NCBI RefSeq assembly: GCF_900128475.1
Contig: NZ_LT635838.1
Coordinates: 746,536 to 810,535, forward strand
DNA length: 64,000 nucleotides
Source: Mediterranea massiliensis
GTDB taxonomy: Bacteria; Bacteroidota; Bacteroidia; Bacteroidales; Bacteroidaceae
Direction: 5' to 3'
Shown here piece by piece: positions 33,494 to 41,169 of the stretch. How positions within the stretch are numbered: position 1 is the first letter of the stretch; every line of letters starts with the position of its first letter. A model generated the notes under the pieces. The model was not told the origin of the DNA. It was given only the letters and a program-made list of their open reading frames with translations, and ran no database searches. A program made the position numbers and the translations under genes.

Positions 33494-33871
33494 TTATGCC
33501 TCAAAATCCGACATCACTGCCTTTCTTGGTATCTTACGCTGATACTCTCTCATCAGCGAAGAGCAGACCTCTAATCCAAACAGCCCTGACAGCGATTGCA
33601 TCTCTTCAAGAAATTGACTGCGTGTGTATCGACAACATAACGCTACCTGACGATATTGCAGAAGCCGGCGCTCGACTTGGAGCATACACGACAGCTGATC
33701 TTGTCTGGTTCCACTTCTCAAAGCATTCACTAATGACGCAAAAGGTGTTCGAGAAAGCCGTTCGCGGACTCTTTGCTCATAGTCAGTTGGGAAGCCCGGT
33801 ATGGGTGTTTCTTCTGCCGGAGAAATACCGACATCTTTACCCTTCTCCATGGAATTGATTGTTCTTTTCAT
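33494..33871 (-). CDS. Early phage protein, 125 aa
   Basis: Starts MKRTINSMEKGKDVGISPAE. Residues 30-125 are helical, Arg/Leu/Gln-rich ('QVERRLLQYRQVALCCRYTR'). It is preceded by a 138-nt leader with a tRNA-like element. Another frame is open on the opposite strand but is not supported by context. Function unknown. Confidence 0.55.
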   Translation of the reverse strand: MKRTINSMEKGKDVGISPAEETPIPGFPTDYEQRVRERLSRTPFASLVNALRSGTRQDQLSCMLQVERRLLQYRQVALCCRYTRSQFLEEMQSLSGLFGLEVCSSLMREYQRKIPRKAVMSDFEA

Positions 33872-33900
33872 AAGTCACTCATTTTAGTGTCTATATCAGA

Positions 33901-33945
33901 GGGAGTCCAGGGAATCGAACCCTGGCGCAAGAACCATACACTCCC
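33901..33945 (-). ncRNA. tRNA-like T-arm/acceptor minihelix in leader
   Basis: On the minus strand CAGGG-TTCGATT-CCCTG (33924-33908) is a perfect T-arm with consensus loop. It stacks directly on a 6-bp stem GGGAGT/ACTCCC (33945-33940 with 33906-33901) like an acceptor. Only 15 nt lie where the D and anticodon arms should be, and no CCA follows. It sits in the leader of the gene starting at 33871. A folded mimic or a tRNA remnant are both possible. Confidence 0.45.
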
Positions 33946-34009
33946 GTGTGTCTTTCCACACCGCCACCCGTCTCTTAACGCCTTCCGGGTTGTCACGCTC
34001 GGTTTTCCG

Positions 34010-34420
34010 TTATCCTTCAACACTTTCACCTTTCTCTATAACTTCAAGAAGCATTATAAACTTCTCACGTACAGACTGCTTCATCTCCAGTTCTAATGTA
34101 TGCGCCAGATTTGAAGCTGCACTGGTACTGTTCCTGCGAATGCTTCCGGAAAGAAGACTGTCAGTCAAACTGCTTATCTTGTTTTCTATAAACAACTTTG
34201 CTTCCTCATGACTGCCAACGGATAAAACCGTTTTCAAAGCGCGGTAACAAGCAAGCTCTCGTTGTGTTTTGTACATCTCTTCAGCATACCAGCAAAAGAA
34301 GTGTTCATAGTCCTCGTTCATCTCTTTGGTGTACTTGTCAGCTTGTTGTACCAAAGCGTCTATATGGTTCTTCACAAAACTGAATACAAAATCCCAGCAA
34401 TCCATTTTCTTATTTTCCAT
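34010..34420 (-). CDS. Early phage protein, 136 aa
   Basis: MENKKMDCWDFVFSFVKNHI…; almost all helical with an aromatic N-terminus and charged C-terminus. Second gene after the early promoter. No family recognised. Confidence 0.6.
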   Translation of the reverse strand: MENKKMDCWDFVFSFVKNHIDALVQQADKYTKEMNEDYEHFFCWYAEEMYKTQRELACYRALKTVLSVGSHEEAKLFIENKISSLTDSLLSGSIRRNSTSAASNLAHTLELEMKQSVREKFIMLLEVIEKGESVEG

Positions 34421-34428
34421 AATCTCAC

Positions 34429-34635
34429 TTATTTAAATTCGTTTATAATCGGTTTCAAACTCACGCCGTAGCAGCTCATCAAGCGCCGGATGAGATTCTT
34501 TACATAAAAATCGGGAGCGGAAAACACAATCCCGGTCTCTTCAGTGTATCTGAAACTGATACCGTCCATCATCAACACGTAAGCTACTTTGTGCTTCACG
34601 CTTTGTGTCTGCCATTCTTTGATTTCTTCGCTCAT
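34429..34635 (-). CDS. First gene of early operon, 68 aa
   Basis: MSEEIKEWQTQSVKHKVAYV…, a small alpha/beta protein. Its ATG lies ~80 bp from the early -7 element. The place corresponds to ner in Mu but no clear HTH is seen. Function unknown. Confidence 0.6.
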   Translation of the reverse strand: MSEEIKEWQTQSVKHKVAYVLMMDGISFRYTEETGIVFSAPDFYVKNLIRRLMSCYGVSLKPIINEFK

Positions 34636-34677
34636 TTTCTTTAAGTGCTAAAATTCGTTATTCTCGACCTTTTTTTG

Positions 34678-34685
34678 TATCTTTG
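34678..34685 (+). promoter_or_regulatory. Possible repressor promoter -7 element
   Basis: TATCTTTG matches TAnnTTTG and points to the repressor gene; an imperfect -33 (TTCG) lies 20 bp upstream. The transcript would start ~95 bp before the repressor ATG and cross O1 and O2. Confidence 0.45.
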
Positions 34686-34712
34686 GTCGCTCGTTAATTT
34701 CTTAACTCGATG

Positions 34713-34743
34713 CAAATATAATACGCATTTGCGAATAAACAAA
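34713..34743 (-). promoter_or_regulatory. Early promoter of prophage
   Basis: On the minus strand TTTG (34743-34740) and TATATTTG (34720-34713) are a full Bacteroides -33/-7 pair with the ideal 19-bp gap. Operator O1 lies entirely in the gap, so repressor binding would block polymerase. Confidence 0.75.
34724..34733. promoter_or_regulatory. Operator O1
   Basis: CGCATTTGCG, an inverted repeat CGCA-TT-TGCG, inside the early promoter spacer. The same 10-mer recurs at O2, and its reverse complement at O3. Confidence 0.7.
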
Positions 34744-34761
34744 GTTTTAAGAGTTAAATTA

Positions 34762-34775
34762 TTCGCATTTGCGAA
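34762..34775. promoter_or_regulatory. Operator O2
   Basis: TTCGCATTTGCGAA, with 6-bp perfect arms, centred 40 bp (about four helical turns) from O1 and 12 bp before the repressor ATG. Binding here could control repressor expression and cooperate with O1. Confidence 0.7.
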
Positions 34776-34786
34776 AAATAAATTCA

Positions 34787-35212
34787 ATGATGAGTATAAA
34801 CGAACGTTTAAAGACCATTATCGAAGAACAATATAATGGCAATAAAAGAGCCTTTTCTATGGCGATAGGAGTAACACCTACTGTCATTGAAAATGTAGTT
34901 GGTAGCCGTCAAGGAAAGCCTTCATTTGATGTACTTGAAAAAATATGCGCAAATGCGAACATTTCACCTGATTGGTTATTAATGAATAGGGGAAAGATGC
35001 TTTACACATCCCCACAAGACAGTTCTGTTACCACCAAAAGCCAGGTAGCTTCTGCCAATTTATCTCCAGATATGCTCACAGAGCTTCTCAACCGTATCAC
35101 AGAACAAGCAGCTGAAATAGGCCGTCTCAAAGAACAAATTCGCCAAATGAATCTTGAAAAAGGGAAACCTGCATCGGATGCGTACACTTCTGGGAATGCA
35201 AATGTAGGGTAG
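34787..35212 (+). CDS. Cro/CI-type prophage repressor
   Basis: 141 aa from ATG 34787 (or 34790). Residues ~1-65 form an HTH domain ('RAFSMAIGVTPTVIENVVGS', 'ICANANISPDWLLMNRGKML'). A coiled coil (residues ~95-125, 'LLNRITEQAAEIGRLKEQIR') probably makes the dimer. There is no LexA-like protease domain, so induction by self-cleavage is not expected. It faces the early operon across operators O1 and O2, and a third copy lies in its own gene. Confidence 0.85.
   Translation: MMSINERLKTIIEEQYNGNKRAFSMAIGVTPTVIENVVGSRQGKPSFDVLEKICANANISPDWLLMNRGKMLYTSPQDSSVTTKSQVASANLSPDMLTELLNRITEQAAEIGRLKEQIRQMNLEKGKPASDAYTSGNANVG
34948..34957. promoter_or_regulatory. Operator-like O3 inside repressor gene
   Basis: CGCAAATGCG, the exact reverse complement of the O1 core, 184 bp inside from O2. 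It falls in codons for 'CANAN' of the repressor, so chance is possible, but a third operator for DNA looping is plausible. Confidence 0.4.
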
Positions 35213-35680
35213 AGCGTACTTTTACCATCCGGAGAACATGAAACGTTACCCTGTGGGTACCCCCGATTATACCTTCAGACTCCCCTCTCTCGGTATTCCC
35301 CCTCCATCCACCCCATATAATCGCCCCAAAAGGACTGATAATCCGTTATATAATAATGTATACTTTTTATAGGTGATGGTTTTTAGGGTGGGTGTATCAA
35401 GGCATATTTTACACCTATCATTCAAAAAACCATATTTTACCATACTTCCAACTACCCCCTCTCAAAACCGTGTTTACTAACCCCAGTTCTTATAAAAACT
35501 AACCCCACTTTCTAACCCCAGTACTATCCCCACCTCCAAAATTGCCACTCCAAGTGTTAGGACAATCATCACTTCACTCGCCACTTTGAGACACAAAAAA
35601 GGAGACCATAAGTCTCCTCTACAAGAATAACTGCCGAATGGTGATTTTCTTTCGTTCTAATGCCATTCTAATCTATTCAC
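35213..35680. other. Non-coding region at the phage end, with TAACCCCA repeats
   Basis: No protein-like frame. Three copies of CTAACCCCA (35477-35485, 35499-35507, 35512-35520) and one variant CTATCCCCA (35524-35532) lie in one orientation. A hairpin AGGAGAC/GTCTCCT is at 35600-35618. The region lies outside the repressor, where Mu has its left end with transposase-binding sites. The phage terminus itself could not be fixed because the other end is not in the window. Confidence 0.45.
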
Positions 35681-35911
35681 CTACTCTCCCCTCCTACTCC
35701 CTGAAATAAGCGTAGATTGCTTGATTATAGCCCTTTTAGTGCATACTGTACCATTACCGGACAGACCGGCATGTAACAAATAATTCTTGGTCGCACCCAC
35801 CTGTTCTGCCGTCAAAACCGTATAAACAGCCGAAATACTACTAAAATACCAATCTCTTCGCTTTGTTCCGTCTATTCCGTGCGTCAAATGCACATGTATA
35901 ACCTTTGCCAT
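35681..35911 (-). CDS. Small conserved Bacteroidales protein, 76 aa
   Basis: ATG 35911 (MAKVIHVHLTHGIDGTKRRD). 'WYFSSISAVYTVLTAEQVGA' and 'GTVCTKRAIIKQSTLIS' are recognisable as a small protein widespread in Bacteroidales genomes; no function is known to me. A -7 element TATATTTG lies at 35938-35931. It is unclear whether it belongs to the prophage or the host. Confidence 0.7.
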   Translation of the reverse strand: MAKVIHVHLTHGIDGTKRRDWYFSSISAVYTVLTAEQVGATKNYLLHAGLSGNGTVCTKRAIIKQSTLISGSRRGE

Positions 35912-36204
35912 ATCAATATATTTTGCGGAGCAAATATACCAAATAATCATTATATGGAATATTTTAGAAACATATAATCCAAAACAAGGCATAAAAAAAG
36001 CGGCATATAACCGCTATCTTCCTATCCTACTTACACACCATGTAAACCTCATGTAAGCTCATTTAAAGCAATCGCCAAACCTATGCAGCCGAAACAGCCC
36101 TCCACGTAAACAGAAATTAAACCTGCGTAAACGTTTCGTTTTGCGGGAGTTCCTTCTATCTTTCCCCGTAACCTATTGTATTATAAAGCGATGTGTCGTT
36201 TTAT

Positions 36205-36750
36205 TCAATATATCGTTTTATACGCTTCGTTCTGTGCCCCGTACATTTCACTTGCATCACCCTGATATTCCACACATACAAACACATGATATTGCCTATT
36301 GGGCTGCATGTATTGATTAGTCTTAATCACAACCGTATTCCCAATGACTTCTTCTGCAATTTGCAATACCATACCATCACCCTTCGCTCCTTCATCTACA
36401 ACACTTTGGCCTTCTACTGCATTAGCCGCAAATTTTTCCCATTGCAAATCGGATTCATTTGTTGCTGTCCGAACAATAGCACTCACAGCACGAGCCAAAG
36501 CAGCTCTTGCTTGTCCTTCGGCATAAGCCTTAGCAAATGAAAGCCTGTGATTTGTTGCTTCACCATAGGCACGGGTAGCAGGACTCTCCTCTGCCAAAAT
36601 CTGACATTCATTTAATTTCAATTCCGTTCCCCATGGTGTTTGGGACGTTCCTTTAGTACTTCCACCCGGAGTTACCGTCTGTTTTGAACTACCACAACCA
36701 AATACCGATAAAACGATGGCAACAGCCATCAACACCTTAACAACTTTCAT
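36205..36750 (-). CDS. LPP20-like lipoprotein
   Basis: 181 aa from ATG 36750 (MKVVKVLMAVAIVLSVFGCG). Lipobox 'SVFGC' gives a lipidated Cys19. The mature part has 'WGTELKLNECQILAEESPAT', 'SFAKAYAEGQARAALARAVS' and 'YHVFVCVEYQ', the pattern of LPP20-family lipoproteins, which are envelope proteins of unknown role in Bacteroidales. Typical host gene. Confidence 0.75.
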   Translation of the reverse strand: MKVVKVLMAVAIVLSVFGCGSSKQTVTPGGSTKGTSQTPWGTELKLNECQILAEESPATRAYGEATNHRLSFAKAYAEGQARAALARAVSAIVRTATNESDLQWEKFAANAVEGQSVVDEGAKGDGMVLQIAEEVIGNTVVIKTNQYMQPNRQYHVFVCVEYQGDASEMYGAQNEAYKTIY

Positions 36751-37061
36751 AGTAATAATTTTAAAAATATTATACATCATAAAAAACATTCAATTTAACA
36801 GCAAGATTAATTTTTAGTAAAGTTATAAAAAGTTGCAAAAAACAAAACCGGGGAAATATCAAAAATTCAACTATAAATAGAAATAAGAATACTATGTAGG
36901 CAAATAAAACTACTATTATGCACATTTTATATCAAAAATATTAAGGGCAATAAAAGTATACGGCAGATATTTCTCAATTTACGCATATCATATACAAGAA
37001 AGACAAACAAGCAATCAATATTTACATTTTTCATTAGTATTATGCAAAATCTTATCTCTAT
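36751..37061. other. AT-rich intergenic stretch
   Basis: Very AT-rich, no protein-like frame, no clear promoter or repeat beyond the upstream region of the lipoprotein. Confidence 0.5.
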
Positions 37062-37254
37062 TTGCAAATCAAAGAGGAGATTCTCAATTTCATGTTCACT
37101 CCTAGAAACATGAATAACCGAAATCCCTTGAAGCAGGGTAAGTTCCCGAAGAGCATTAAAGGGTACCATGTTCAGACAAGGGATATATTGGCCAAGCCCT
37201 GTTTGAGGACCTATTCCTTAATGGGCTCTTTTGATTTTATATCGAACTCACGCC
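37062..37254 (+). pseudogene. Decayed IS982-family transposase fragment
   Basis: In this strand 'EILNFMFTPRNMNNRNPLKQ' matches the transposase of the neighbouring intact element ('EILNFMFTPGNVDDRESLKG'). A +1 shift near 37165 is needed to continue as 'CSDKGYIGQALFEDLFLNG'. Then an internal deletion joins to 'SFDFISNSR' and the terminal sequence TTATATCGAACTCACG (37239-37254). It is inverted relative to the intact copy. Confidence 0.8.
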
Positions 37255-37323
37255 GTTTTACATTTACATTCATCTATGGTACATTCGTAGAGGATACCTT
37301 CCAAAACAAGATATAGAAAACTA

Positions 37324-38256
37324 TTATTCATAACGTGAGTTCGATATAAAATCAAAAGATAGTAAGTTGCCCGTCATTGATAAAATTAACATCAATGGCG
37401 GTTTTTTTTCAAAGAAACAGTATGCTGCAATAGCCGACAAAGAGTTAGCAATGAAATTGTTGAAGGAACGGTGTCTGGAGTGTTCTATCTGTGCTATGTT
37501 ATTCAATTCATCATTGACAGTTTCAATCAAAGCTCTTTTTCTAAGCAAAATCTTGTCGGCAATACTCATTAGGGAATTCTTCATGTTATTTTTCACTTTA
37601 GTGACAAGCTGTATGTCGTTAAGAAAAAGGTTTTCGAATAGAGCCTGACCGATATATCCCTTGTCTGCACATAGTTTTCCCTTGATGTTTTCCAGAAACT
37701 TTCCTCCTTTCAACGATTCCCGATCATCCACATTCCCGGGAGTAAACATGAAATTGAGGATTTCACCTTTGTCATTAATAATCAGATGAATCTTAAATCC
37801 GAAAAACCATCCTATAGAACATTTTCCACGTTCGGCAAGTCCTTCAAATGTCTTATGAATCAATATCCTCTGATTACGACAAACACGTAAGGGAGTGGAA
37901 TCAACAAAGCTGATGCCGGTACAGGTTCCCAGCAGGACTTTCTTGATGAAAATGGTCAGGGGAAGCAGTATTTCCTTTTCCAGTTCAACAAAACGGTTGT
38001 AGGATACCTGACGCGGAAACAGGTGTTTCAGATGTTTGCAGATATACTCCTTGTAATAATGCTTGAAGCAACGAAAACCACCGGAATGAAACAGGATTAG
38101 AATAACTATAATCTCAGCATCGCTCATGCGGTTTGGTTTGTTTCGATGCTTGGTATTCTTATCCTCAATCACATATTTCTCCTGTTGTAACGCAAATTCC
38201 TTGCAAAAATCATCTGCCATACAATAAATCTCTGTAATTTTAGACTCTGTGAACAT
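37324..38256 (-). CDS. IS982-family transposase
   Basis: 310 aa. 'SFVDSTPLRVCRNQRI', 'GWFFGFKIHLIINDKGEILN' with 'DKGYIG' and the C-terminal 'KRALIETVNDELNN' carry the DDE residues of this family. The frame runs through the left end of the element, and the last two codons and the stop (TAT GAA TAA) lie in the target duplication and flank, so the C-terminus depends on the insertion site. Confidence 0.9.
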   Translation of the reverse strand: MFTESKITEIYCMADDFCKEFALQQEKYVIEDKNTKHRNKPNRMSDAEIIVILILFHSGGFRCFKHYYKEYICKHLKHLFPRQVSYNRFVELEKEILLPLTIFIKKVLLGTCTGISFVDSTPLRVCRNQRILIHKTFEGLAERGKCSIGWFFGFKIHLIINDKGEILNFMFTPGNVDDRESLKGGKFLENIKGKLCADKGYIGQALFENLFLNDIQLVTKVKNNMKNSLMSIADKILLRKRALIETVNDELNNIAQIEHSRHRSFNNFIANSLSAIAAYCFFEKKPPLMLILSMTGNLLSFDFISNSRYE

Positions 38257-38362
38257 AGTGGTAATCGTTTAAATGTTATAATTGGACACTATAATTTAAC
38301 ACTTTTACTGCTATGTTCCTATTTTTCAATAAATTATATTTATCCTTATATCGAACTCACGT
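37333..38362 (-). mobile_element. Intact IS982-family insertion sequence
   Basis: 1030 bp with 17-bp perfect terminal repeats ACGTGAGTTCGATATAA at 37333 and inverted at 38346-38362. Both sides carry the 7-bp duplication ATTCATA (37326-37332 and 38363-38369). It holds one transposase gene in the minus direction. Confidence 0.9.
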
Positions 38363-38369
38363 ATTCATA

Positions 38370-38685
38370 TGAATCCAATTGTTTATCATTATTCAAAATA
38401 CACTATACATCAAGCTGTTTTCTCTAATTTATCACGCCTAACTTCACGCTCAATTTCGAAAGATCAAGAAAAGCTCATGTTAAGAAAAAGAAAAGCGTTT
38501 AATTAAATATCGAAACAGGAACAATCATAATTATTCAAAGGAATCATCAAATATAAAAAACACATAAGAAACTCTCAAGAAACAAATCTATCGTTTTTTC
38601 TTGCCATACAGCCAGAAATATCTGAAAAAAAGCTAACTTTACAGCCCAAATAGACATTTATGAAAACAAATAGTAATCAGAAGAT
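38370..38685. other. AT-rich upstream region of trpS
   Basis: No gene seen. A possible -7 element TAACTTTA lies ~50 bp before the trpS ATG. Confidence 0.4.
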
Positions 38686-39780
38686 ATGGCAAAAGAAAAA
38701 ATCATCCTCACAGGCGACCGCCCCACGGGACGCCTGCACATAGGCCACTACGTGGGCTCGCTGCGCCGACGCGTGGAACTCCAGAATGCCGGTGGATACA
38801 AGGACATGTTTGTCTTCATCGCCGACGCACAGGCACTGACCGACAACATGGACAACCCCGAGAAGGTGCGCCAGAACGTCATCGAGGTGGCACTGGACTA
38901 CCTGGCCTGCGGACTGGACCCCGCGAAGAGCACCATCTTCATCCAGTCGCAGATACCGGAACTGTGCGAACTGTCGTTCTACTACATGGACCTGGTGACC
39001 GTGAGCCGCCTGCAGCGCAACCCCACCGTGAAAACTGAAATACAGATGCGCAACTTCGAAGCCAGCATCCCCGTAGGCTTCTTCACCTACCCCATCAGCC
39101 AGGCTGCCGACATCACCGCCTTCAAGGCTACCACCGTACCCGTGGGCGAGGACCAGGAACCGATGCTGGAGCAGGCGCGCGAAATAGTCCGCCGCTTCAA
39201 CAACATCTACGGCGAAACACTGGTTGAGCCTGAAATCCTGCTGCCCGACAACGCGGCCTGCCTGCGCCTGCCCGGCACCGACGGCAAGGCCAAGATGAGC
39301 AAGAGCCTAGGCAACTGCATCTACCTGAGCGACCCGGCCGACGAGGTACAGAAGAAGATACGCAGCATGTACACCGACCCCGACCACCTGCGCGTGCAGG
39401 ATCCGGGCAAGATCGAAGGCAACACGGTATTCACCTACCTCGATGCCTTCTGCCGTCCCGAGCACTTCGAACGCTACCTGCCGGACTATCCCAACCTGGA
39501 CGAGCTGAAGGCCCACTACCGCCGTGGCGGACTGGGCGACGTGAAGGTGAAGAACTTCCTGAACGCCATCATGCAGGAGACGCTGGAACCCATCCGCAAC
39601 CGCCGCAAGGAGTTCGAGAAAGACATTCCCGCCATCTACGACATGCTGAAGAAAGGCTGCGAGACGGCCCGCGAAACGGCTGCCACCACTCTGGACGAAG
39701 TACGCCGCGCCATGAAGATCAACTACTTCGACGATGCCGAACTCATTGCCGAACAGGCGAAACGCTTCCGCGGAGAATAA
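38686..39780 (+). CDS. trpS: Tryptophanyl-tRNA synthetase
   Basis: 364 aa, cytoplasmic class I synthetase that charges tRNA-Trp. Signatures 'HIGH' (18-21) and 'KMSKS' (~204-208, in '[11 protein letters not shown]') bind ATP. '[15 protein letters not shown]' and '[13 protein letters not shown]' are the TrpRS pattern. Monocistronic, with a terminator 24 bp after the stop. Confidence 0.95.
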   Translation: MAKEKIILTGDRPTGRLHIGHYVGSLRRRVELQNAGGYKDMFVFIADAQALTDNMDNPEKVRQNVIEVALDYLACGLDPAKSTIFIQSQIPELCELSFYYMDLVTVSRLQRNPTVKTEIQMRNFEASIPVGFFTYPISQAADITAFKATTVPVGEDQEPMLEQAREIVRRFNNIYGETLVEPEILLPDNAACLRLPGTDGKAKMSKSLGNCIYLSDPADEVQKKIRSMYTDPDHLRVQDPGKIEGNTVFTYLDAFCRPEHFERYLPDYPNLDELKAHYRRGGLGDVKVKNFLNAIMQETLEPIRNRRKEFEKDIPAIYDMLKKGCETARETAATTLDEVRRAMKINYFDDAELIAEQAKRFRGE

Positions 39781-39803
39781 GGATAGAATATACAAAAAAA
39801 ACA

Positions 39804-39834
39804 GAGGCTGAACTCCCCAAAGGAATTCAGCCTC
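39804..39834. terminator. Bidirectional terminator between trpS and ompA-like gene
   Basis: GAGGCTGAA/TTCAGCCTC stem with a 13-nt loop, T-run to the right and A-run to the left; serves both convergent genes. Confidence 0.85.
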
Positions 39835-39864
39835 ATTTTTTATCGATAACCTATAAGCCTAGGC

Positions 39865-41055
39865 TTACCGGGCAGTTTCAACAACTACCACACGGTTCAG
39901 GATGGGTTCGCCGAAGGAGTCAACCGCCTCGGCAGCGCCTACGGAAAGCTGACTGCGGTCTACACCATACTTTTCGACCAGCACGTTGATAACAGCCTCG
40001 GCACGCTGGCGGGCCAGCTTCTCATTGAATTCCTTGGTCCCGGTAGCCGCATCGGCATAACCGTTGACAACGAAGGTGGACCGGGGAGACTGCTTCATGG
40101 ATTCGGCCAGGTAGGACAAATTCATGGTCTCACGCGAAGAAACGTCGGAAGAACCGATATTGAAAAATACGGTACGCGGCGCGATGACCGGTTTGTCCAC
40201 TACAACCTCCTGCTTCTCGACAACAGGTTGGCGACTCTCGGCAGCCTTCAACGCCTCGGCCATCTGAGCATTCTCGGCAGCCATACGGTTCATCTTGTCG
40301 CGCATCGCGGCCAGTCGTTCTTCGGAAATGGCCGGAGCTTTCGGACGGTTGAAACCGCGCTTGGGGAAACGATAGGTCAGACCGACCGTCGCACTGAAAA
40401 GGCCGTCGTAGCCCTTGCCGCCGATACCGCCGTCAAACTTGTCCTCGGCAGCCACCGCACTGAGCTCCAGATTAATGTCGAGCGCATCGGATACGCGGAA
40501 ACGGTTGATGATACCGGCATTGACCGACAAGGCCTCGCGATGGGGAGTGGAATAGTTGTGTGTGAAACCGGCACCTACATAAGGAATCACCTCATAAACG
40601 CGTGAAGGATTGTAACCGCCGAACAGAGCGTTCAGGTTGAACATTACATCGGCATGCAGGTTCATGTAGTTGAAGCGCTGTTTGTAATAGCCGCCGTCCT
40701 GCATGGCACCGACCGCATAATCTGATCCGGCCGAAGGAACAAAACCGCGCGCCTGCAGACCGCTATACTGCAAACGGCCTCCCAAGCCGGGGGTGAACCA
40801 CTTGCCCACCGCCACATTCAGCGTGGGGCTGATGCGCTTGCCGAAACTGCCGGCAGCGTCGTAATCGCCGAACATCACCGTGGCACCACCACCCAACGAG
40901 ACAAACCAGTTGTCCCAAAAGCGGTTGGTAACGACCGCATACTTGTCTTGAAGCGCTTCTGCCGCTTCCTTTTCCTCCAAGGCACCTGCCGGGGTCTGCG
41001 CAACGGCTGCAACAGACAATCCGGACAAAGCCAATAACATCAAATTCTTTTTCAT
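39865..41055 (-). CDS. OmpA-family outer membrane protein
   Basis: 396 aa. Signal peptide with cut after 'AVAQ' (residue ~20). Residues ~45-240 form an outer-membrane beta-barrel ('FVSLGGGATVMFGDYD', 'YVGAGFTHNYS'). A coiled linker (~250-290) leads to the C-terminal OmpA peptidoglycan-binding domain ('FVVNGYADAATGTKEFNEKL', 'ARQRAEAVINVL'). It anchors the outer membrane to the wall. Upstream is a 110-bp gap after mutL. Confidence 0.9.
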   Translation of the reverse strand: MKKNLMLLALSGLSVAAVAQTPAGALEEKEAAEALQDKYAVVTNRFWDNWFVSLGGGATVMFGDYDAAGSFGKRISPTLNVAVGKWFTPGLGGRLQYSGLQARGFVPSAGSDYAVGAMQDGGYYKQRFNYMNLHADVMFNLNALFGGYNPSRVYEVIPYVGAGFTHNYSTPHREALSVNAGIINRFRVSDALDINLELSAVAAEDKFDGGIGGKGYDGLFSATVGLTYRFPKRGFNRPKAPAISEERLAAMRDKMNRMAAENAQMAEALKAAESRQPVVEKQEVVVDKPVIAPRTVFFNIGSSDVSSRETMNLSYLAESMKQSPRSTFVVNGYADAATGTKEFNEKLARQRAEAVINVLVEKYGVDRSQLSVGAAEAVDSFGEPILNRVVVVETAR

Positions 41056-41169
41056 ACTTAAAAATGTTTAGGTTTAAAATTCTTTGCCGGACCTTTCGTC
41101 TTGCCGGCCTGCATAATAAACACCCTACATTTCAAAAAGTTTCAGAAAAGAACCGATATTTGACTTAAA

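Noticed and set aside
33496..33858. Open frame on the plus strand opposite the 125-aa early gene
   Set aside because: It runs against the early operon, has no promoter or ribosome-site support, and ends where the minus gene begins. The minus frame fits the operon spacing.
33880..34010. Complete tRNA gene
   Set aside because: T-arm and acceptor-like stem are good, but D and anticodon arms are absent and only 15 nt are available for them.
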